DNA of 64,000 bases from Actinomycetospora sp. NBRC 106378 (lineage in GTDB: Bacteria > Actinomycetota > Actinomycetes > Mycobacteriales > Pseudonocardiaceae): the NCBI RefSeq assembly GCF_030269685.1, contig NZ_BSTT01000001.1, positions 496,001 to 560,000 of the forward strand, read 5' to 3'. A model generated the notes under the pieces. That model was not told the origin of the DNA and did no database searches. It was given only the letters and a program-made list of their open reading frames with translations. Each line of letters opens with the position of its first letter. Position 1 is the stretch's first letter. The position numbers and the translations under genes are program-made. Shown here piece by piece: positions 46,964-56,843 of the stretch.

Positions 46964-48657
46964 CGGACCACCCGGTCGTCGACGGCCTGCGCGAAGACGG
47001 CCTGCACGTAGGGGGTACGGGCGGTGAGGTCGGCCGCCGCCCGGTCGGTCAGCGAGTACAGCGGACCGGCGAACACCGTCAGGGCGAGCCCGACGGCGAC
47101 GAGCGCCCCCGTCGCGGCCGTCATGGCGCGCGGGAGCGCGACGACCTCGCGCTCCTGGTCGGCCACCGCGCTGGGGGCCCCGAGCAGCGCGCCGGAGTAG
47201 GACTCGGCGCCGGTCCGCCCGCGCCCGGCGCCGATCATCACGGGGTAGCGGCGGTCGGGGTCGTCGGCGACGTCGAGATCGTTGACCTCGGCGTCCTCGG
47301 GGTGCTCGACCGGCAGCTGGTCGCGCGGGCGCCAGAAGGCGAGCACCCAGACCTTGGCCATCGCGTAGAGCGTCAGCAGGCTGGTGAGCACCGCCCCGCC
47401 GACGAGGAACCACGCGAGCACCGACCCGTCCTGCACGCCGGCCTCGATCAGCCCGAGCTTGCCGACGAAGCCGGAGAGCGGCGGGATGCCGCCGAGGTTG
47501 ATCGCGGGCACGAAGTACAGGACGGCGAGCAGGGGGCTCGCGGCGGCGAGCCCGGCGAGCCGCGTCGTCGAGGTCGACCCGCCGACCCGCTCGACGAGCC
47601 CCGCCACGCAGAACAGCGTGGCCTGCACGGTGATGTGGTGGACGACGTAGAAGACGGCCGCGCCGACGCCCGCCGCGGTACCGAGCGCCACCCCGAAGAT
47701 CATGTAGCCGATGTGGCTGACCAGCGTGAACGACAGGACCCGCTTGATGTCGTCCTGCGCGATGGCGCCCAGCGCTCCGATCACCATCGTCAGGAGTGCG
47801 GCGACCATGAGGATGTCCCGGGCCACCGTGTCCCCGGGGAACAGCAGCGTCTGCGTGCGGATGATCGAGTAGACGCCGACCTTGGTGAGCAGGCCCGCGA
47901 AGACCGCGGTGACCGGCGCCGCGGCGGTCGGGTAGGAGTCGGGGAGCCAGGCCGAGAGCGGGAACACGGCGGCCTTGATGCCGAACGCGGTGAGCAGCAC
48001 GAGGTGGATCGTCAGCTGCGTGCCGGCCGGGACGGCGGCCATCCGCTCGGAGATCTGCGCGAGGTTCAGCGTCCCGACCGCCGCGTAGACCAGGGCGATC
48101 CCCGCCAGGAAGATCAGCGAGGAGACCACGTTGACCACGACGTAGGTCAGGCCCGCCCGGACCCGGGAGCGCGTGCCCCCGAGGGTCAGCAGCACGTAGC
48201 TGGCCATGAGCAGGACCTCGAACCCGACGTACAGGTTGAACAGGTCCCCGGAGAGGAAGGCGTTCGCGACGCCGGCGGCCAGCACCAGGTAGGTCGGGTG
48301 GAAGATCGACACCGGGGTGCGGGAGTCGTCGTCGGAGGTGCCCTGCCCGATCGCGTAGAGCAGCACCAGCAGGGTCACCGACATCGACGTCAGCAGCATG
48401 ATCGTCGAGAGCTGGTCGGCCACGAGCGTGATGCCCAGCGGAGCGGGCCACGACCCCACGGTCACCACCCGGGGGCGCTCGGCCGCGCCGGCCACGAGCA
48501 CGGCGGCGACGACCACGACGGCCGAGAGCACCCCGACCGACACCCAGCGCTGGAGGGTCGGACGCCCGGCCAGCACCAGCGCCGCGCCGGCCCCGAGCAG
48601 CGGCAGCAGGACCGGCAGCGGGAGCAGGCTCTCCACGACGGTCGCGGCGGGGTTCAC
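46960..48657 (-). CDS. mnhD: Mrp antiporter subunit D
   Basis: 565 residues, one of the two antiporter-like subunits related to NuoM/N. It has 14 or so spans, a LYVGFEVLLMASYVLLTLGG helix with the conserved Glu, and GIKAAVFPLSAWLPDSYPTA with Lys. A hydrophilic stretch lies at about 445-490. GTG 48657 overlaps the mnhC stop by 4 nt. Confidence 0.94.
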   Translation of the reverse strand: MNPAATVVESLLPLPVLLPLLGAGAALVLAGRPTLQRWVSVGVLSAVVVVAAVLVAGAAERPRVVTVGSWPAPLGITLVADQLSTIMLLTSMSVTLLVLLYAIGQGTSDDDSRTPVSIFHPTYLVLAAGVANAFLSGDLFNLYVGFEVLLMASYVLLTLGGTRSRVRAGLTYVVVNVVSSLIFLAGIALVYAAVGTLNLAQISERMAAVPAGTQLTIHLVLLTAFGIKAAVFPLSAWLPDSYPTAAAPVTAVFAGLLTKVGVYSIIRTQTLLFPGDTVARDILMVAALLTMVIGALGAIAQDDIKRVLSFTLVSHIGYMIFGVALGTAAGVGAAVFYVVHHITVQATLFCVAGLVERVGGSTSTTRLAGLAAASPLLAVLYFVPAINLGGIPPLSGFVGKLGLIEAGVQDGSVLAWFLVGGAVLTSLLTLYAMAKVWVLAFWRPRDQLPVEHPEDAEVNDLDVADDPDRRYPVMIGAGRGRTGAESYSGALLGAPSAVADQEREVVALPRAMTAATGALVAVGLALTVFAGPLYSLTDRAAADLTARTPYVQAVFAQAVDDRVVR

Positions 48658-49112
48658 GCCTGGGCCCCCGCCCGCGAGGTGCGCTCGTCGTCGGTGTCGG
48701 AGGTCTGCTCGCACCCGGTGGTGTCGAACTCGTCCTCGTCGATCTGCTCGTCGCGCTCGAGGCGGCGGCGCACGGAGCGGTCCTCGGTGTCGACGGTGAG
48801 GTCGTCCTCGCGGTCCAGCGTCCAGGTGCGGTGGATGATCGAGAGCAGGAACGCCGCGACGCCGAGCGTGATCACGATGGCGGTGAGCACGAGCGCCTGC
48901 ACCAGGGCGTCGCTCATCGCCGACTCCGGCGCGCGCCCGACCAGCGCGGCGGCGCCGAACGGTCCGCCCGCCGAGATGACCAGCAGGTTCGTGGCGTTGC
49001 CGAGCACGAGCACCCCGAGCAGCACGCGGGTGAGGCTGCGGTCGAGGAGCAGGTACACCCCGGCGGTGTAGAGAATCGCGATGAGGGCGAGCAGCAGGAA
49101 CGAGGAGCTCAC
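48654..49112 (-). CDS. mnhC: Mrp antiporter subunit C
   Basis: 152 residues; a NuoK-like three-span core (YTAGVYLLLDRSLTRVLLGV, NATNLLVI, ALVLTAIVITLGVAAF) followed by a 50-residue acidic tail longer than in typical MnhC. GTG 49112 overlaps the mnhA stop. Confidence 0.93.
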   Translation of the reverse strand: MSSSFLLLALIAILYTAGVYLLLDRSLTRVLLGVLVLGNATNLLVISAGGPFGAAALVGRAPESAMSDALVQALVLTAIVITLGVAAFLLSIIHRTWTLDREDDLTVDTEDRSVRRRLERDEQIDEDEFDTTGCEQTSDTDDERTSRAGAQA

Positions 49113-52024
49113 GCCGGCACCTCCTGTCCGGACGGGCGGGTGGGCGAGTTCGAGGGGCCGGGCGTGTCGCCGAGCCGGTCCAGCTCCGCGCCGAGGCTGC
49201 GCAGGATGTCGAGCACGAGCCCGACGACGATCAGGTAGACGCCGACGTCGAACACGAGCGAGGACACGAACTTGACGTGGCCGAGCACCGGCACGTCGCC
49301 CTCGATCACGTAGGTCTGGAGCACCTCGCCGCCGAGCAGCAGGCCGGCCGCGCCGGAGAGCCCGGCGAGGAGCAGGCCGGCGCCGAGCAGCGTGCCCGCC
49401 TCGACGGGCGCGGCCTCCCCCAGCTCGTAGCGCCCCCCGGCGACGTAGCGCACCACGAGGGCGAGCCCGGCGAGCAGCCCGCCGGCGAAACCGCCGCCGG
49501 GGGCGTTGTGCCCGGCGAACAGGAAGTAGATCGACAGCACCATGATCGTCGGGAAGACGAGCCGGGTGACGACCTCGAGCAGCAGGGTCCGCTCGGTCAC
49601 CCGTGGACCGGGGCGCAGCTGGCGGGCGAGGCGCTCGAGCGTCGGCCCGCGCAGCCAGCCCGAGCCGGCGACCGGGCCCGGTCCGACCGGCGCGCGCCGG
49701 CGTCGCCGGGCGCCCGGCGGGGTCCCGGTGCGCCGGTCGAGGAAGACCAGGCTCGCGACGCCGGTGGCGGCGGCGAGCAGCACGGAGAGCTCACCGATCG
49801 TGTCCCAGGCCCGGATGTCGACCAGCGTCACGTTCACGACGTTCTGGCCCGCGCCGAAGCCGTAGGCCTGCGAGGGGAAGGCCCGCGAGACCGGTTCGGC
49901 GGTCCGCGACCCGAGCGCGGTGGCGCCGAGCAGGGCGACGAGCACGCCGATCGGCGCGGCGATGGCGAGGCGGGCCCACCGCCGGGCCGGGGTGTGGTGC
50001 TCGGTGATGTCCGCGGGCAGCCGCCGCAGCACCAGCACGACGACGACCAGCGTCATCGTCTCCACCAGGGCCTGGGTGAGCGCGACGTCGGGGGCGCCGG
50101 CGAGCGCGAAGATCACGGCGACGGCGTACCCGAGCCCGCCCACGAGGAGCACGGCCGCGAGGCGGCGCTTCGCGCGGGCGGCGGCGACGGTGGAGACGAC
50201 GGCGAGCAGGGCCGCCACGACCTGGGCCGGCGAGTCGGCGAACCGGTCGACGCGGATCTCCGACAGCGCGCCGCTCGCCACGAGCACGACGCCCGGCCCG
50301 AGGAGCAGGACACCGAGGACGGTGCAGAGGACCACCTGCAGCGAGCCGCGCTGGGTCTGCACCGTGACGCGCAGCGCCCCCTTCTCCACGGCGTGGACCA
50401 GCGCGCGCCAGGTGACCTCGGACCGGACGGCGTTCAACGGGCGGACGCGCGACAGCGGCTCGATCACCCGGGGCAGCGCGAGCAGCAGGCCGAGCACGAT
50501 CGCGAGCGCGGACAGGCCGAGGGCGACGGTGAACCCGGGCCACAGCTTGAGCTGCAGCGGCGTCGGGTAGCTCGCGGCCAGCGTGTCGGCGTAGCCGGTC
50601 AGCAGGGGCGTGATCGGGCCGACGGCGAACCCGGCGACGAGCGAGGCGAGCCCGAGCACGGCCGGCGCGGCCAGGAAGAGCGCGCCCGGACGGATCCACT
50701 CGCTGCGCCCGCCGGTCGTGAACACGTCGGTGAAGGCGCCGAGCACGAAGCGGGCGCTGTAGGCGACGGTGAGCACCGAGCCGAGCACGACGACGGCGAG
50801 CAGCACGCCGGCCCACGGCCCGTACGCCCGGTGCAGGAACGCCTCGAACGCGCCCTCCTTCGTCACGAACCCGAACAGCGGCGGGATGCCCGCCATCGAC
50901 GCGGCGGCGAGCGTCCCGACCACCGCGAGGACCGGCGCGCGGCGGGCGAGGCCGGACAGCTCGCGCAGGTCCCGGGTGCCGGCGCAGCGGTCGATGACCC
51001 CGACGGTGAGGAAGAGCGCGGACTTGAACAGCGCGTGCGCCACGACGAGCCCGGCCGCGGCGAGCGCGGCGTCCCGCGTGCCGGCCCCGGCGAGCAGGAG
51101 CATGAAGCCGAGCTGGGAGACGGTGCCGTGCGCGAGGAGCAGCTTCAGGTCGGTCTGGCGGGCGGCGACGATGCCGCCCAGCAGCATCGTCAGCGCCGCC
51201 GCGATCGCGATGACCGGCCGCCACCCGGCGTCGTCGGCGAATCCCGGCGCGAACCGCAGCACCAGGTACACGCCCGCCTTGACCATCGCCGCGGCGTGCA
51301 GGAACGCGCTGACCGGCGTCGGCGCGGCCATCGCCGAGGGCAGCCAGAAGTGGAACGGGATCAGCGCCGACTTCGAGAGCGCGCCCACGAGCACGCACAC
51401 CACACCCGCCGTGACCGCCGCGCCGCCGAGGGTCGGCCCGGCCGCGACGATCGCGGAGAGGCGGTAGCTGCCCGCCGCCTCGGCGAGGATCACGAGCCCG
51501 ACGAGCATCGTCAGGCCACCGGCCGCCGTGACCGTGAGGGCCTGCATGGCCGCGGCCCGGCTCGCGCGCTTGTGGGCGTCCTGCCCGACGAGCAGGAACG
51601 AGAAGATCGTCGTCAGTTCCCAGCAGACGTAGAGCATGACGACGTCGTCGGCCCAGACCAGCGCGAGCATCGCGCCGGCGAACGCGAGCAGCACCCCGGC
51701 GAAGCGTGGGAGCCCGCCCGACGACGGCGTGAAGTAGCGGGCGCAGTAGAGCACCACGAGGGCGCCGACCCCGGTGACCAGCAGCGAGAGCATCGCCGAG
51801 AGCGGGTCGAGGCGGACCGCGACCTCCACGCCGAGCGCGGGGATCCAGGTGAACCCCTCCCCGTGTGCCTGCCCGCCGAGGACCGCGGGCAGCTGGGTGA
51901 GGATCCAGGCGAACGCCGCCGCCGGGACCAGCGCCAGACCCACGAAGGCGGTGCGCCCCAGGGACCGCACGAGCAGGGGTGCGACCAGCGCGGCCGCGGC
52001 GTGCACCGCCAGCAGGACCAGCAC
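49109..52024 (-). CDS. mnhA: Mrp antiporter subunit A fused to subunit B
   Basis: 971 residues. The NuoL-like part (about 1-520) has LYVCWELTTIFSFLLVGQD with the conserved Glu and KSALIPFHFWLPSAMAAPTP with Lys. A MnhB domain forms the C terminus (about 820-960): FPTIMVLSIYFLFAGHNAPG and GHVKFVSSLVFDVGVYLIVV. A separate mnhB is therefore absent. GTG 52024 is the start, with GGGGG upstream. Mrp exchanges Na+ for H+ and supports pH and salt homeostasis; the gene follows menD after 80 bp. Confidence 0.94.
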   Translation of the reverse strand: MLVLLAVHAAAALVAPLLVRSLGRTAFVGLALVPAAAFAWILTQLPAVLGGQAHGEGFTWIPALGVEVAVRLDPLSAMLSLLVTGVGALVVLYCARYFTPSSGGLPRFAGVLLAFAGAMLALVWADDVVMLYVCWELTTIFSFLLVGQDAHKRASRAAAMQALTVTAAGGLTMLVGLVILAEAAGSYRLSAIVAAGPTLGGAAVTAGVVCVLVGALSKSALIPFHFWLPSAMAAPTPVSAFLHAAAMVKAGVYLVLRFAPGFADDAGWRPVIAIAAALTMLLGGIVAARQTDLKLLLAHGTVSQLGFMLLLAGAGTRDAALAAAGLVVAHALFKSALFLTVGVIDRCAGTRDLRELSGLARRAPVLAVVGTLAAASMAGIPPLFGFVTKEGAFEAFLHRAYGPWAGVLLAVVVLGSVLTVAYSARFVLGAFTDVFTTGGRSEWIRPGALFLAAPAVLGLASLVAGFAVGPITPLLTGYADTLAASYPTPLQLKLWPGFTVALGLSALAIVLGLLLALPRVIEPLSRVRPLNAVRSEVTWRALVHAVEKGALRVTVQTQRGSLQVVLCTVLGVLLLGPGVVLVASGALSEIRVDRFADSPAQVVAALLAVVSTVAAARAKRRLAAVLLVGGLGYAVAVIFALAGAPDVALTQALVETMTLVVVVLVLRRLPADITEHHTPARRWARLAIAAPIGVLVALLGATALGSRTAEPVSRAFPSQAYGFGAGQNVVNVTLVDIRAWDTIGELSVLLAAATGVASLVFLDRRTGTPPGARRRRRAPVGPGPVAGSGWLRGPTLERLARQLRPGPRVTERTLLLEVVTRLVFPTIMVLSIYFLFAGHNAPGGGFAGGLLAGLALVVRYVAGGRYELGEAAPVEAGTLLGAGLLLAGLSGAAGLLLGGEVLQTYVIEGDVPVLGHVKFVSSLVFDVGVYLIVVGLVLDILRSLGAELDRLGDTPGPSNSPTRPSGQEVPA

Positions 52025-52104
52025 CTATCGACCCCCAGCTCCACCGCACTCGGCACCCGTCGTCACCGACGAGCCTACCGATCGGGTCGGTCGCTCCCGG
52101 GTGG

Positions 52105-53814
52105 TCACGCGTCCGGGGCGGTACCCGCTATGTCCGGATCGACCACCGCGGCGCGAGCGGCGTCACGCCAGCGGTCGGCGTCGGCGCGCCGTCCCGACCG
52201 GTCGACCGCGACCTCCAGGACCCGCACGCCGGGCTCCCCCGTGGGCGCGAGGGCGCCGGCCAGGGCGTCGACGTCCACCGACCGGTGGGCGACCCCGTGG
52301 GCCCGGCAGAGGGCGGCGAGATCGGTGCCGTGGGGGGTGGCGAAGACCCGCTCGAAGGCCGCGGCGTGCGGCGGTGCGCCCTGTTCCAGGGTGGTGAACA
52401 CGCTGCCGCCGTCGTCGTTCGCCACGACGATCGTGAGCTCCGGGCGGGGCTCGGCCGGTCCCACCAGCAGTCCCCCGGAGTCGTGCAGGAAGGTCAGGTC
52501 GCCGACCAGCGCGTAGGCCGGGCCGCCGTCGGCGAGGGCGGCGCCGGTGGCGAAGGACACCGCGCCGTCGATCCCGGAGACCCCGCGCGCCGACAGCACG
52601 GTGAGGTCGGCGCGCGGCTCGGCGGCGAGGGCGACGTCACGCACCGGGCTCGAGGAGCCGACGACGAACAGCGCTCCCGCCGGCAGCGCGCGGACGACCG
52701 CGGCTGCCAGGCCGGGCCCCGATCCGGCCTCGGGGCGGACCGCCCCGGACACCCGCGCGTCCGCGGCGCGGACCCGCTCGCCCCAGGCGACGTCGACGCC
52801 CCACGCGGCGGGCGCGGGCAGCGCGCCGACGCGCGTCGCGGAGGAGGCGACGTCGGTCCAGCCCGGGCGGGCGCGGGCATCCCCCGCCGCGGCGGGGACG
52901 ACGACCACCTCGACCCGCGGGTCGGAGAGCAGGCGCGAGACGGGGCGGTGCAAGGTCGGCCGCCCGAGCACCACGACCCGGGCGGGCAGCAGCTCCGGGG
53001 CCGTCCCGTCGAGCGCGGACTCGAGGAGCCGCGTGCCGGCGCAGAGCGAGCGGCCCCACAGCGGCGAGGTGGGCTCGGCGAGGACCGGCACGCCGTCGGG
53101 CAGCCCGTCGGGGGCCTCGGCGCCGTGCCCGGCGACGACGAGCGTGGGCACGGCGGCGGAGAGGTCGAGCGGGGCGACGCGCGGCTCGTGCGCGGCCACC
53201 TCGGTCCACGGCCGGCCCGCCGGTCGGCCCCGCGCCCAGTCCGGGAGCGTGTCGTCGGCGACGTCGTCCACCAGCGGTTCGCGCAGCGGGAGGTCGAGCT
53301 GCACCGGCCCGGGGTCGGCCGTGGTGGTCCCCCGGGCGCGGTCGAGCGCCCGGCACACCGCCGCCCGCCAGCCGGCCGCCGCCCGCGGGCGCTCCTCGGC
53401 CAACGGCAGGGTGATCGCGGCGCGGACGGCGCCGCCGAAGAGGCCGGCCTGGTCGATCGTCTGGTTGGCACCGGTCCCGACCAGCTCGAGCGGACGGTCG
53501 GCGCTCGCCACCACCAGCGGGATCCCGGCGTGCGAGGCCTCGAGCACCGCCGGGTGGAGGTTCGCCACGGCCGTCCCGGAGGTCACGACGACGGGCACCG
53601 GCCGCCGGGAGCGTGCGGCCAGACCGACGGCGAGGAACCCCGCCGACCGCTCGTCGACGCGGACGTGCAGGCGCACCCGCCCGGCGGCGTCCGCGGCGTG
53701 CAGGGCGAGCAGCAGCGGGGCGTTGCGCGAGCCCGGACAGGCGACGACCTCCCGGACCCCGCCCCGGACCCACTCGTCGACGACGACGCGGGCCTGCACC
53801 GTCGACGGGGTCAC
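52105..53814 (-). CDS. menD: Menaquinone biosynthesis SEPHCHC synthase
   Basis: 569 residues, thiamine diphosphate enzyme that adds 2-oxoglutarate-derived succinic semialdehyde to isochorismate, the first committed step to menaquinone. VVACPGSRNAPLLLAL and VRVDERSAGFLAVGLA (with the thiamine-activating Glu) are at the N terminus, VTSGTAVANLHPAVLEA follows, and VGDLTFLHDSGGL binds the Mg-diphosphate. GTG 53814 has a TACCCT hexamer 8 nt upstream. It is adjacent to the Mrp operon and may be co-transcribed. Confidence 0.94.
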   Translation of the reverse strand: MTPSTVQARVVVDEWVRGGVREVVACPGSRNAPLLLALHAADAAGRVRLHVRVDERSAGFLAVGLAARSRRPVPVVVTSGTAVANLHPAVLEASHAGIPLVVASADRPLELVGTGANQTIDQAGLFGGAVRAAITLPLAEERPRAAAGWRAAVCRALDRARGTTTADPGPVQLDLPLREPLVDDVADDTLPDWARGRPAGRPWTEVAAHEPRVAPLDLSAAVPTLVVAGHGAEAPDGLPDGVPVLAEPTSPLWGRSLCAGTRLLESALDGTAPELLPARVVVLGRPTLHRPVSRLLSDPRVEVVVVPAAAGDARARPGWTDVASSATRVGALPAPAAWGVDVAWGERVRAADARVSGAVRPEAGSGPGLAAAVVRALPAGALFVVGSSSPVRDVALAAEPRADLTVLSARGVSGIDGAVSFATGAALADGGPAYALVGDLTFLHDSGGLLVGPAEPRPELTIVVANDDGGSVFTTLEQGAPPHAAAFERVFATPHGTDLAALCRAHGVAHRSVDVDALAGALAPTGEPGVRVLEVAVDRSGRRADADRWRDAARAAVVDPDIAGTAPDA

Positions 53815-53822
53815 GAGCGGCG

Positions 53823-53828
53823 AGGGTA
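53823..53828 (-). promoter_or_regulatory. -10 hexamer of a leaderless promoter (menD)
   Basis: Minus-strand TACCCT ends 8 nt before the menD GTG, and there is no ribosome site. The rest of the 205-bp divergent interval to 54019 shows nothing else clear. Confidence 0.5.
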
Positions 53829-54019
53829 TCCAGCGCACGCTCGTCCGGCCGTGCGGGAGCGCCGACACCCACGCGCGCCCCGTCCGTCCCGGACCGTTCC
53901 CGACGGCCGGTGGCGTCCGGTTCGGCGCGCGCCCACGCCCTGCACGGGCGACCCCCGTGTGGGTGGAGCCGGGCGCGTCCTGACCGGGGCGCTCCGCCCA
54001 CGCGCGGTGCACTGCGGGC

Positions 54020-55324
54020 ATGCGCTCCCCCCGGCCCGCGGTCGACGGTCGAGCCCCGCGGCGCCCCGGCTCGCGGCGCCGACGGCTCCTGCTCCCCGCC
54101 CTGCTGACGAGCGCGGTCCTGCTGCTCGCCGGCGCGATCGCCGCGATCGGGGCGCCGCCGCCCACCCCCGGCGTCGTCTCCCCTGGGGTGGACGCCCAGA
54201 CCTGGCGCCCGGAACTCGCGGGCGACGTCGTGGGCGTGCAGGTCGCGGACGGCGCCGCCCGGCTCGCCGCACCCCGGGCCGCGCAGCCCGCGCCGCGCCC
54301 GGGCAGCCTGCGTGGGGCCACCCGGCAGGGCTTCCTCGACCTCGGCACCCACACCTTCGCGCGGGCCGTGGACCGGTTCGCCGTCCCCGTCACGGCCGAC
54401 GAGCCGGCGGGCACGGCGGTGGCCGTCGACGTCCGGGGCCGCGACGCGGCGGGCCGGTGGTCGGAGTGGACGCCCGCGACCCCGGGCAGCCCGGCCGTCC
54501 TGGACGCACCGACGCGCACCGTGGCACTGCGCCTCACGCTCGTCGCGTCGCCCGGCGACGCCACCCCGACGGTGCGCGCCGTCACCGTGCAGGCCGACCG
54601 GGTCGTGGCCGGCTCCCGCGCGCTCGCTCCCCGCGCCTCCTACCGCGTCTTCGCCACCCGCGAGGGCCTCGTCGGCGGGACCACCGCGAACGGGCACGTG
54701 ATCACCGAGGAGGACCAGTTCGTGGCGCTCCCCTCGCGCCGCGCGCTCGACGCCGACGGCAAGGGCGACTACACCGTGCGGGTCTGCACCGAGGCCGGAC
54801 GCTGCGCCACCGTGCCGGTCTGGGACGTCGGACCCTGGAACACCGACGACGACTACTGGAACGCGAACCCGCCGCGGCAGAACTGGGGCGACCTGGCACA
54901 GGGCATGCCGCAGGCCCAGGCCGCCTACACCGACCACTACCACGGGGGCCAGGACGGCTTCGGGCGTCAGGTGAAGAACCCGGCCGGGATCGACCTCGCC
55001 GACGGCGTGTTCCACGCCCTGGGACTGCAGGACAACGGCTGGGTGACGGTCGACTACCTCTGGACCGGCCGCTCCGGCGAGGCCCCGGCCGACGTCCACC
55101 TCGCGACGGCGTCCGCCCCGGTGACCGTGCGCTCCGCGCCGGCCTCCACCGCCACCGACGAGGGCGTCGTCGGACGGTCCGCGGTGGTCGACGTCGCGTG
55201 TCGGACCACCGGCGACGCGGTCACCGGCAGCCGCGGCGCGAGCGCGGAGTGGCTGCGCATCGGCGCCGACCGCTACGTCCCCGCCGCCTTCCTGACGGCG
55301 GGCACTCCGGCTCCGGCCTGCTGA
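54020..55324 (+). CDS. Secreted protein with possible double-psi beta-barrel region
   Basis: 434 residues. An Arg-rich N terminus then a hydrophobic stretch (LLLPALLTSAVLLLAGAIAA, about 24-43) is a signal peptide or anchor. After a Pro/Ala-rich linker, residues about 215-340 contain GTTANGHVI, DQFVALPSRRALD, GKGDYTVRVC and WDVGPWNTDDDYWN, a layout like expansin/RlpA double-psi barrels with an Asp in the DVGPW motif. The C-terminal 100 residues may be an SH3-like domain with Cys pairs. A cell-wall binding or processing role is inferred only. ATG 54020. Confidence 0.65.
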   Translation: MRSPRPAVDGRAPRRPGSRRRRLLLPALLTSAVLLLAGAIAAIGAPPPTPGVVSPGVDAQTWRPELAGDVVGVQVADGAARLAAPRAAQPAPRPGSLRGATRQGFLDLGTHTFARAVDRFAVPVTADEPAGTAVAVDVRGRDAAGRWSEWTPATPGSPAVLDAPTRTVALRLTLVASPGDATPTVRAVTVQADRVVAGSRALAPRASYRVFATREGLVGGTTANGHVITEEDQFVALPSRRALDADGKGDYTVRVCTEAGRCATVPVWDVGPWNTDDDYWNANPPRQNWGDLAQGMPQAQAAYTDHYHGGQDGFGRQVKNPAGIDLADGVFHALGLQDNGWVTVDYLWTGRSGEAPADVHLATASAPVTVRSAPASTATDEGVVGRSAVVDVACRTTGDAVTGSRGASAEWLRIGADRYVPAAFLTAGTPAPAC

Positions 55325-55348
55325 GATCGACTCGCCCCCCGGGCTGGC

Positions 55349-55354
55349 TACAGT
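55349..55354 (+). promoter_or_regulatory. -10 hexamer of a leaderless promoter (menA)
   Basis: TACAGT ends 6 nt before the menA ATG at 55361, without a ribosome site. Confidence 0.5.
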
Positions 55355-55360
55355 CGCGCC

Positions 55361-56236
55361 ATGGCCACCGTGGCGGAATGGGTCGAGGGCGCGCGGCCCC
55401 GCACCCTGCCGAACGCGATCGCACCCGTCGTCGCCGGCAGCGGGGCGGCCGCCAGCAGTGACGGGTTCCACGCCCTCCCGGCCGTGCTCGCGCTCCTCGT
55501 GGCGATGGGCATGGTCATCGGGGTCAACTTCGCGAACGACTACTCCGACGGCATCCGCGGCACCGACGACGAGCGGGTCGGGCCGATGCGGCTCGTCGGC
55601 TCCCGGGCGGCCTCGCCGGGCGCCGTGCGGCGGGCCGCCTTCGTCTCGCTCGGCATCGGCGCGCTCGCGGGCGTCGCCCTGCTGGCCGTCAGCGGCGCCT
55701 GGTGGCTGCTGCTCGTCGGCGCGGTGTGCCTGGCCGGCGCCTGGTTCTACACCGGCGGCTCGTCGCCGTACGGCTACCGCGGGCTCGGCGAGGTCGCCGT
55801 GTTCCTGTTCTTCGGGCCGGTCGCCGTCCTCGGCACCGAGTACACGCAGTCCGGGCGCGCGAGCGGGCTCGGCATCGGCACGGCCGTCGGCGTGGGCCTG
55901 CTCTCCTGCGCCGTGCTCGTCGCCAACAACCTCCGCGACGTCCCGTCCGACACCGTCGCGGGTAAAAGGACCTTGGCGGTGCTGCTCGGGGAGCGGGACA
56001 CGCGTGTGATGTACGCCGCCCTCGTGGTGGTCCCGCTGGGCATGAGCCTCGTCCTGAGCCTCCGCGCGCCCTGGGCGCTGCTCGGGCTGGTCTCGCTCGT
56101 GGTGCTCGTGCCCGCGCTGCGGCGCGTGCTCGGCGGGGCGCGCGGCCCGGCCCTCATCCCGGTCCTGCGCGACACCGGGCTGGCGCTGCTGGTGTGGGCG
56201 ATCGGGACGGCCGTGGGGCTCTCGCTGGTGTCCTGA
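55361..56236 (+). CDS. menA: 1,4-dihydroxy-2-naphthoate polyprenyltransferase
   Basis: 291 residues, UbiA-type membrane prenyltransferase with about nine spans. [20 protein letters not shown] and [17 protein letters not shown] (the Asp-rich diphosphate site) are MenA signatures; a second Asp-rich site is in [17 protein letters not shown]. It joins the polyprenyl chain from the GrcC-type synthase to DHNA, giving demethylmenaquinone for MenG. No neighbouring men gene overlaps it. Confidence 0.94.
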   Translation: MATVAEWVEGARPRTLPNAIAPVVAGSGAAASSDGFHALPAVLALLVAMGMVIGVNFANDYSDGIRGTDDERVGPMRLVGSRAASPGAVRRAAFVSLGIGALAGVALLAVSGAWWLLLVGAVCLAGAWFYTGGSSPYGYRGLGEVAVFLFFGPVAVLGTEYTQSGRASGLGIGTAVGVGLLSCAVLVANNLRDVPSDTVAGKRTLAVLLGERDTRVMYAALVVVPLGMSLVLSLRAPWALLGLVSLVVLVPALRRVLGGARGPALIPVLRDTGLALLVWAIGTAVGLSLVS

Positions 56237-56308
56237 GCCGGGGCCCGCGGCCGGTGGGTCCGGGGCGTCCCGGTGTGGTCCGCGCCCGGACTGCGGGCCG
56301 CGTTTGGC

Positions 56309-56647
56309 CTACTCGGCCTGCGTGTCCCCGCGGAGCTCGGCCCGCAGCCGTTCGCGCTGTTCACGACGGGTGGCGCCGGCCGCCGCGATGGCCTCGTTCG
56401 CCCGCGTCCGCAGCGGCCGGAACAGCACGAACGACAGCGGCAGGGCGAGCACGATCGCGATGATCAGGGCGACCAGCAGCGGCAGCCCGACCAGGACCAG
56501 CACCGCGGCGATGACGACCACCAGCAGCACCCGCACGGCGGCGTACACCCCGACGGCGACGGCCACCGAGCCCGCCGCGGGCGCCGGTGCGGCCGCCGTT
56601 CCGGGGCCCTGTTCTCCTGTCTCCACGAGGTCCAGGGTAGGCGTCAC
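56309..56647 (-). CDS. DUF4229-like membrane protein
   Basis: 112 residues. Two adjacent hydrophobic spans (about 28-50 and 52-72) are followed by a basic, coiled-coil-like tail (RPLRTRANEAIAAAGATRRE). This is the DUF4229 pattern found beside menA in many actinobacteria, as I recall. GTG 56647 is the furthest start; GTG 56624 is in frame and possible. Convergent with menA. Function unknown. Confidence 0.7.
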   Translation of the reverse strand: MTPTLDLVETGEQGPGTAAAPAPAAGSVAVAVGVYAAVRVLLVVVIAAVLVLVGLPLLVALIIAIVLALPLSFVLFRPLRTRANEAIAAAGATRREQRERLRAELRGDTQAE

Positions 56648-56688
56648 GGCGTGACGGAAACTGGGGCCCGATCGTCCGATTCCTGCCT

Positions 56689-56717
56689 TTGTGAACCTTT
56701 TACCTCCGCACTAGCGT
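56689..56717 (+). promoter_or_regulatory. Sigma-70-type promoter of bldC
   Basis: TTGTGA (56689-56694) and TAGCGT (56712-56717) are spaced by 17 nt, the best full -35/-10 pair in the window. It leaves a leader of about 120 nt before bldC. Confidence 0.6.
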
Positions 56718-56843
56718 TCGAGTACGTGGGGGGTGCGATGTCACGATCGCTCCAGTTCGTCTGCTCCGCCCCGCGACCAACCTGGTCGCACCGGGCGACA
56801 GAACCCTGGGAGATCGGGCCCGAGCGGCCCGAGGAGGTGCAGC

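Noticed and set aside
49277-52516. A 1079-codon open frame on the plus strand opposite mnhA, and similar long frames elsewhere (for example 51979-55461 and 1052-3400)
   Set aside because: They are shadows caused by high GC: the opposite strand encodes well-conserved proteins, and these frames are Arg/Gly/Ala/His-rich with no recognisable domains.
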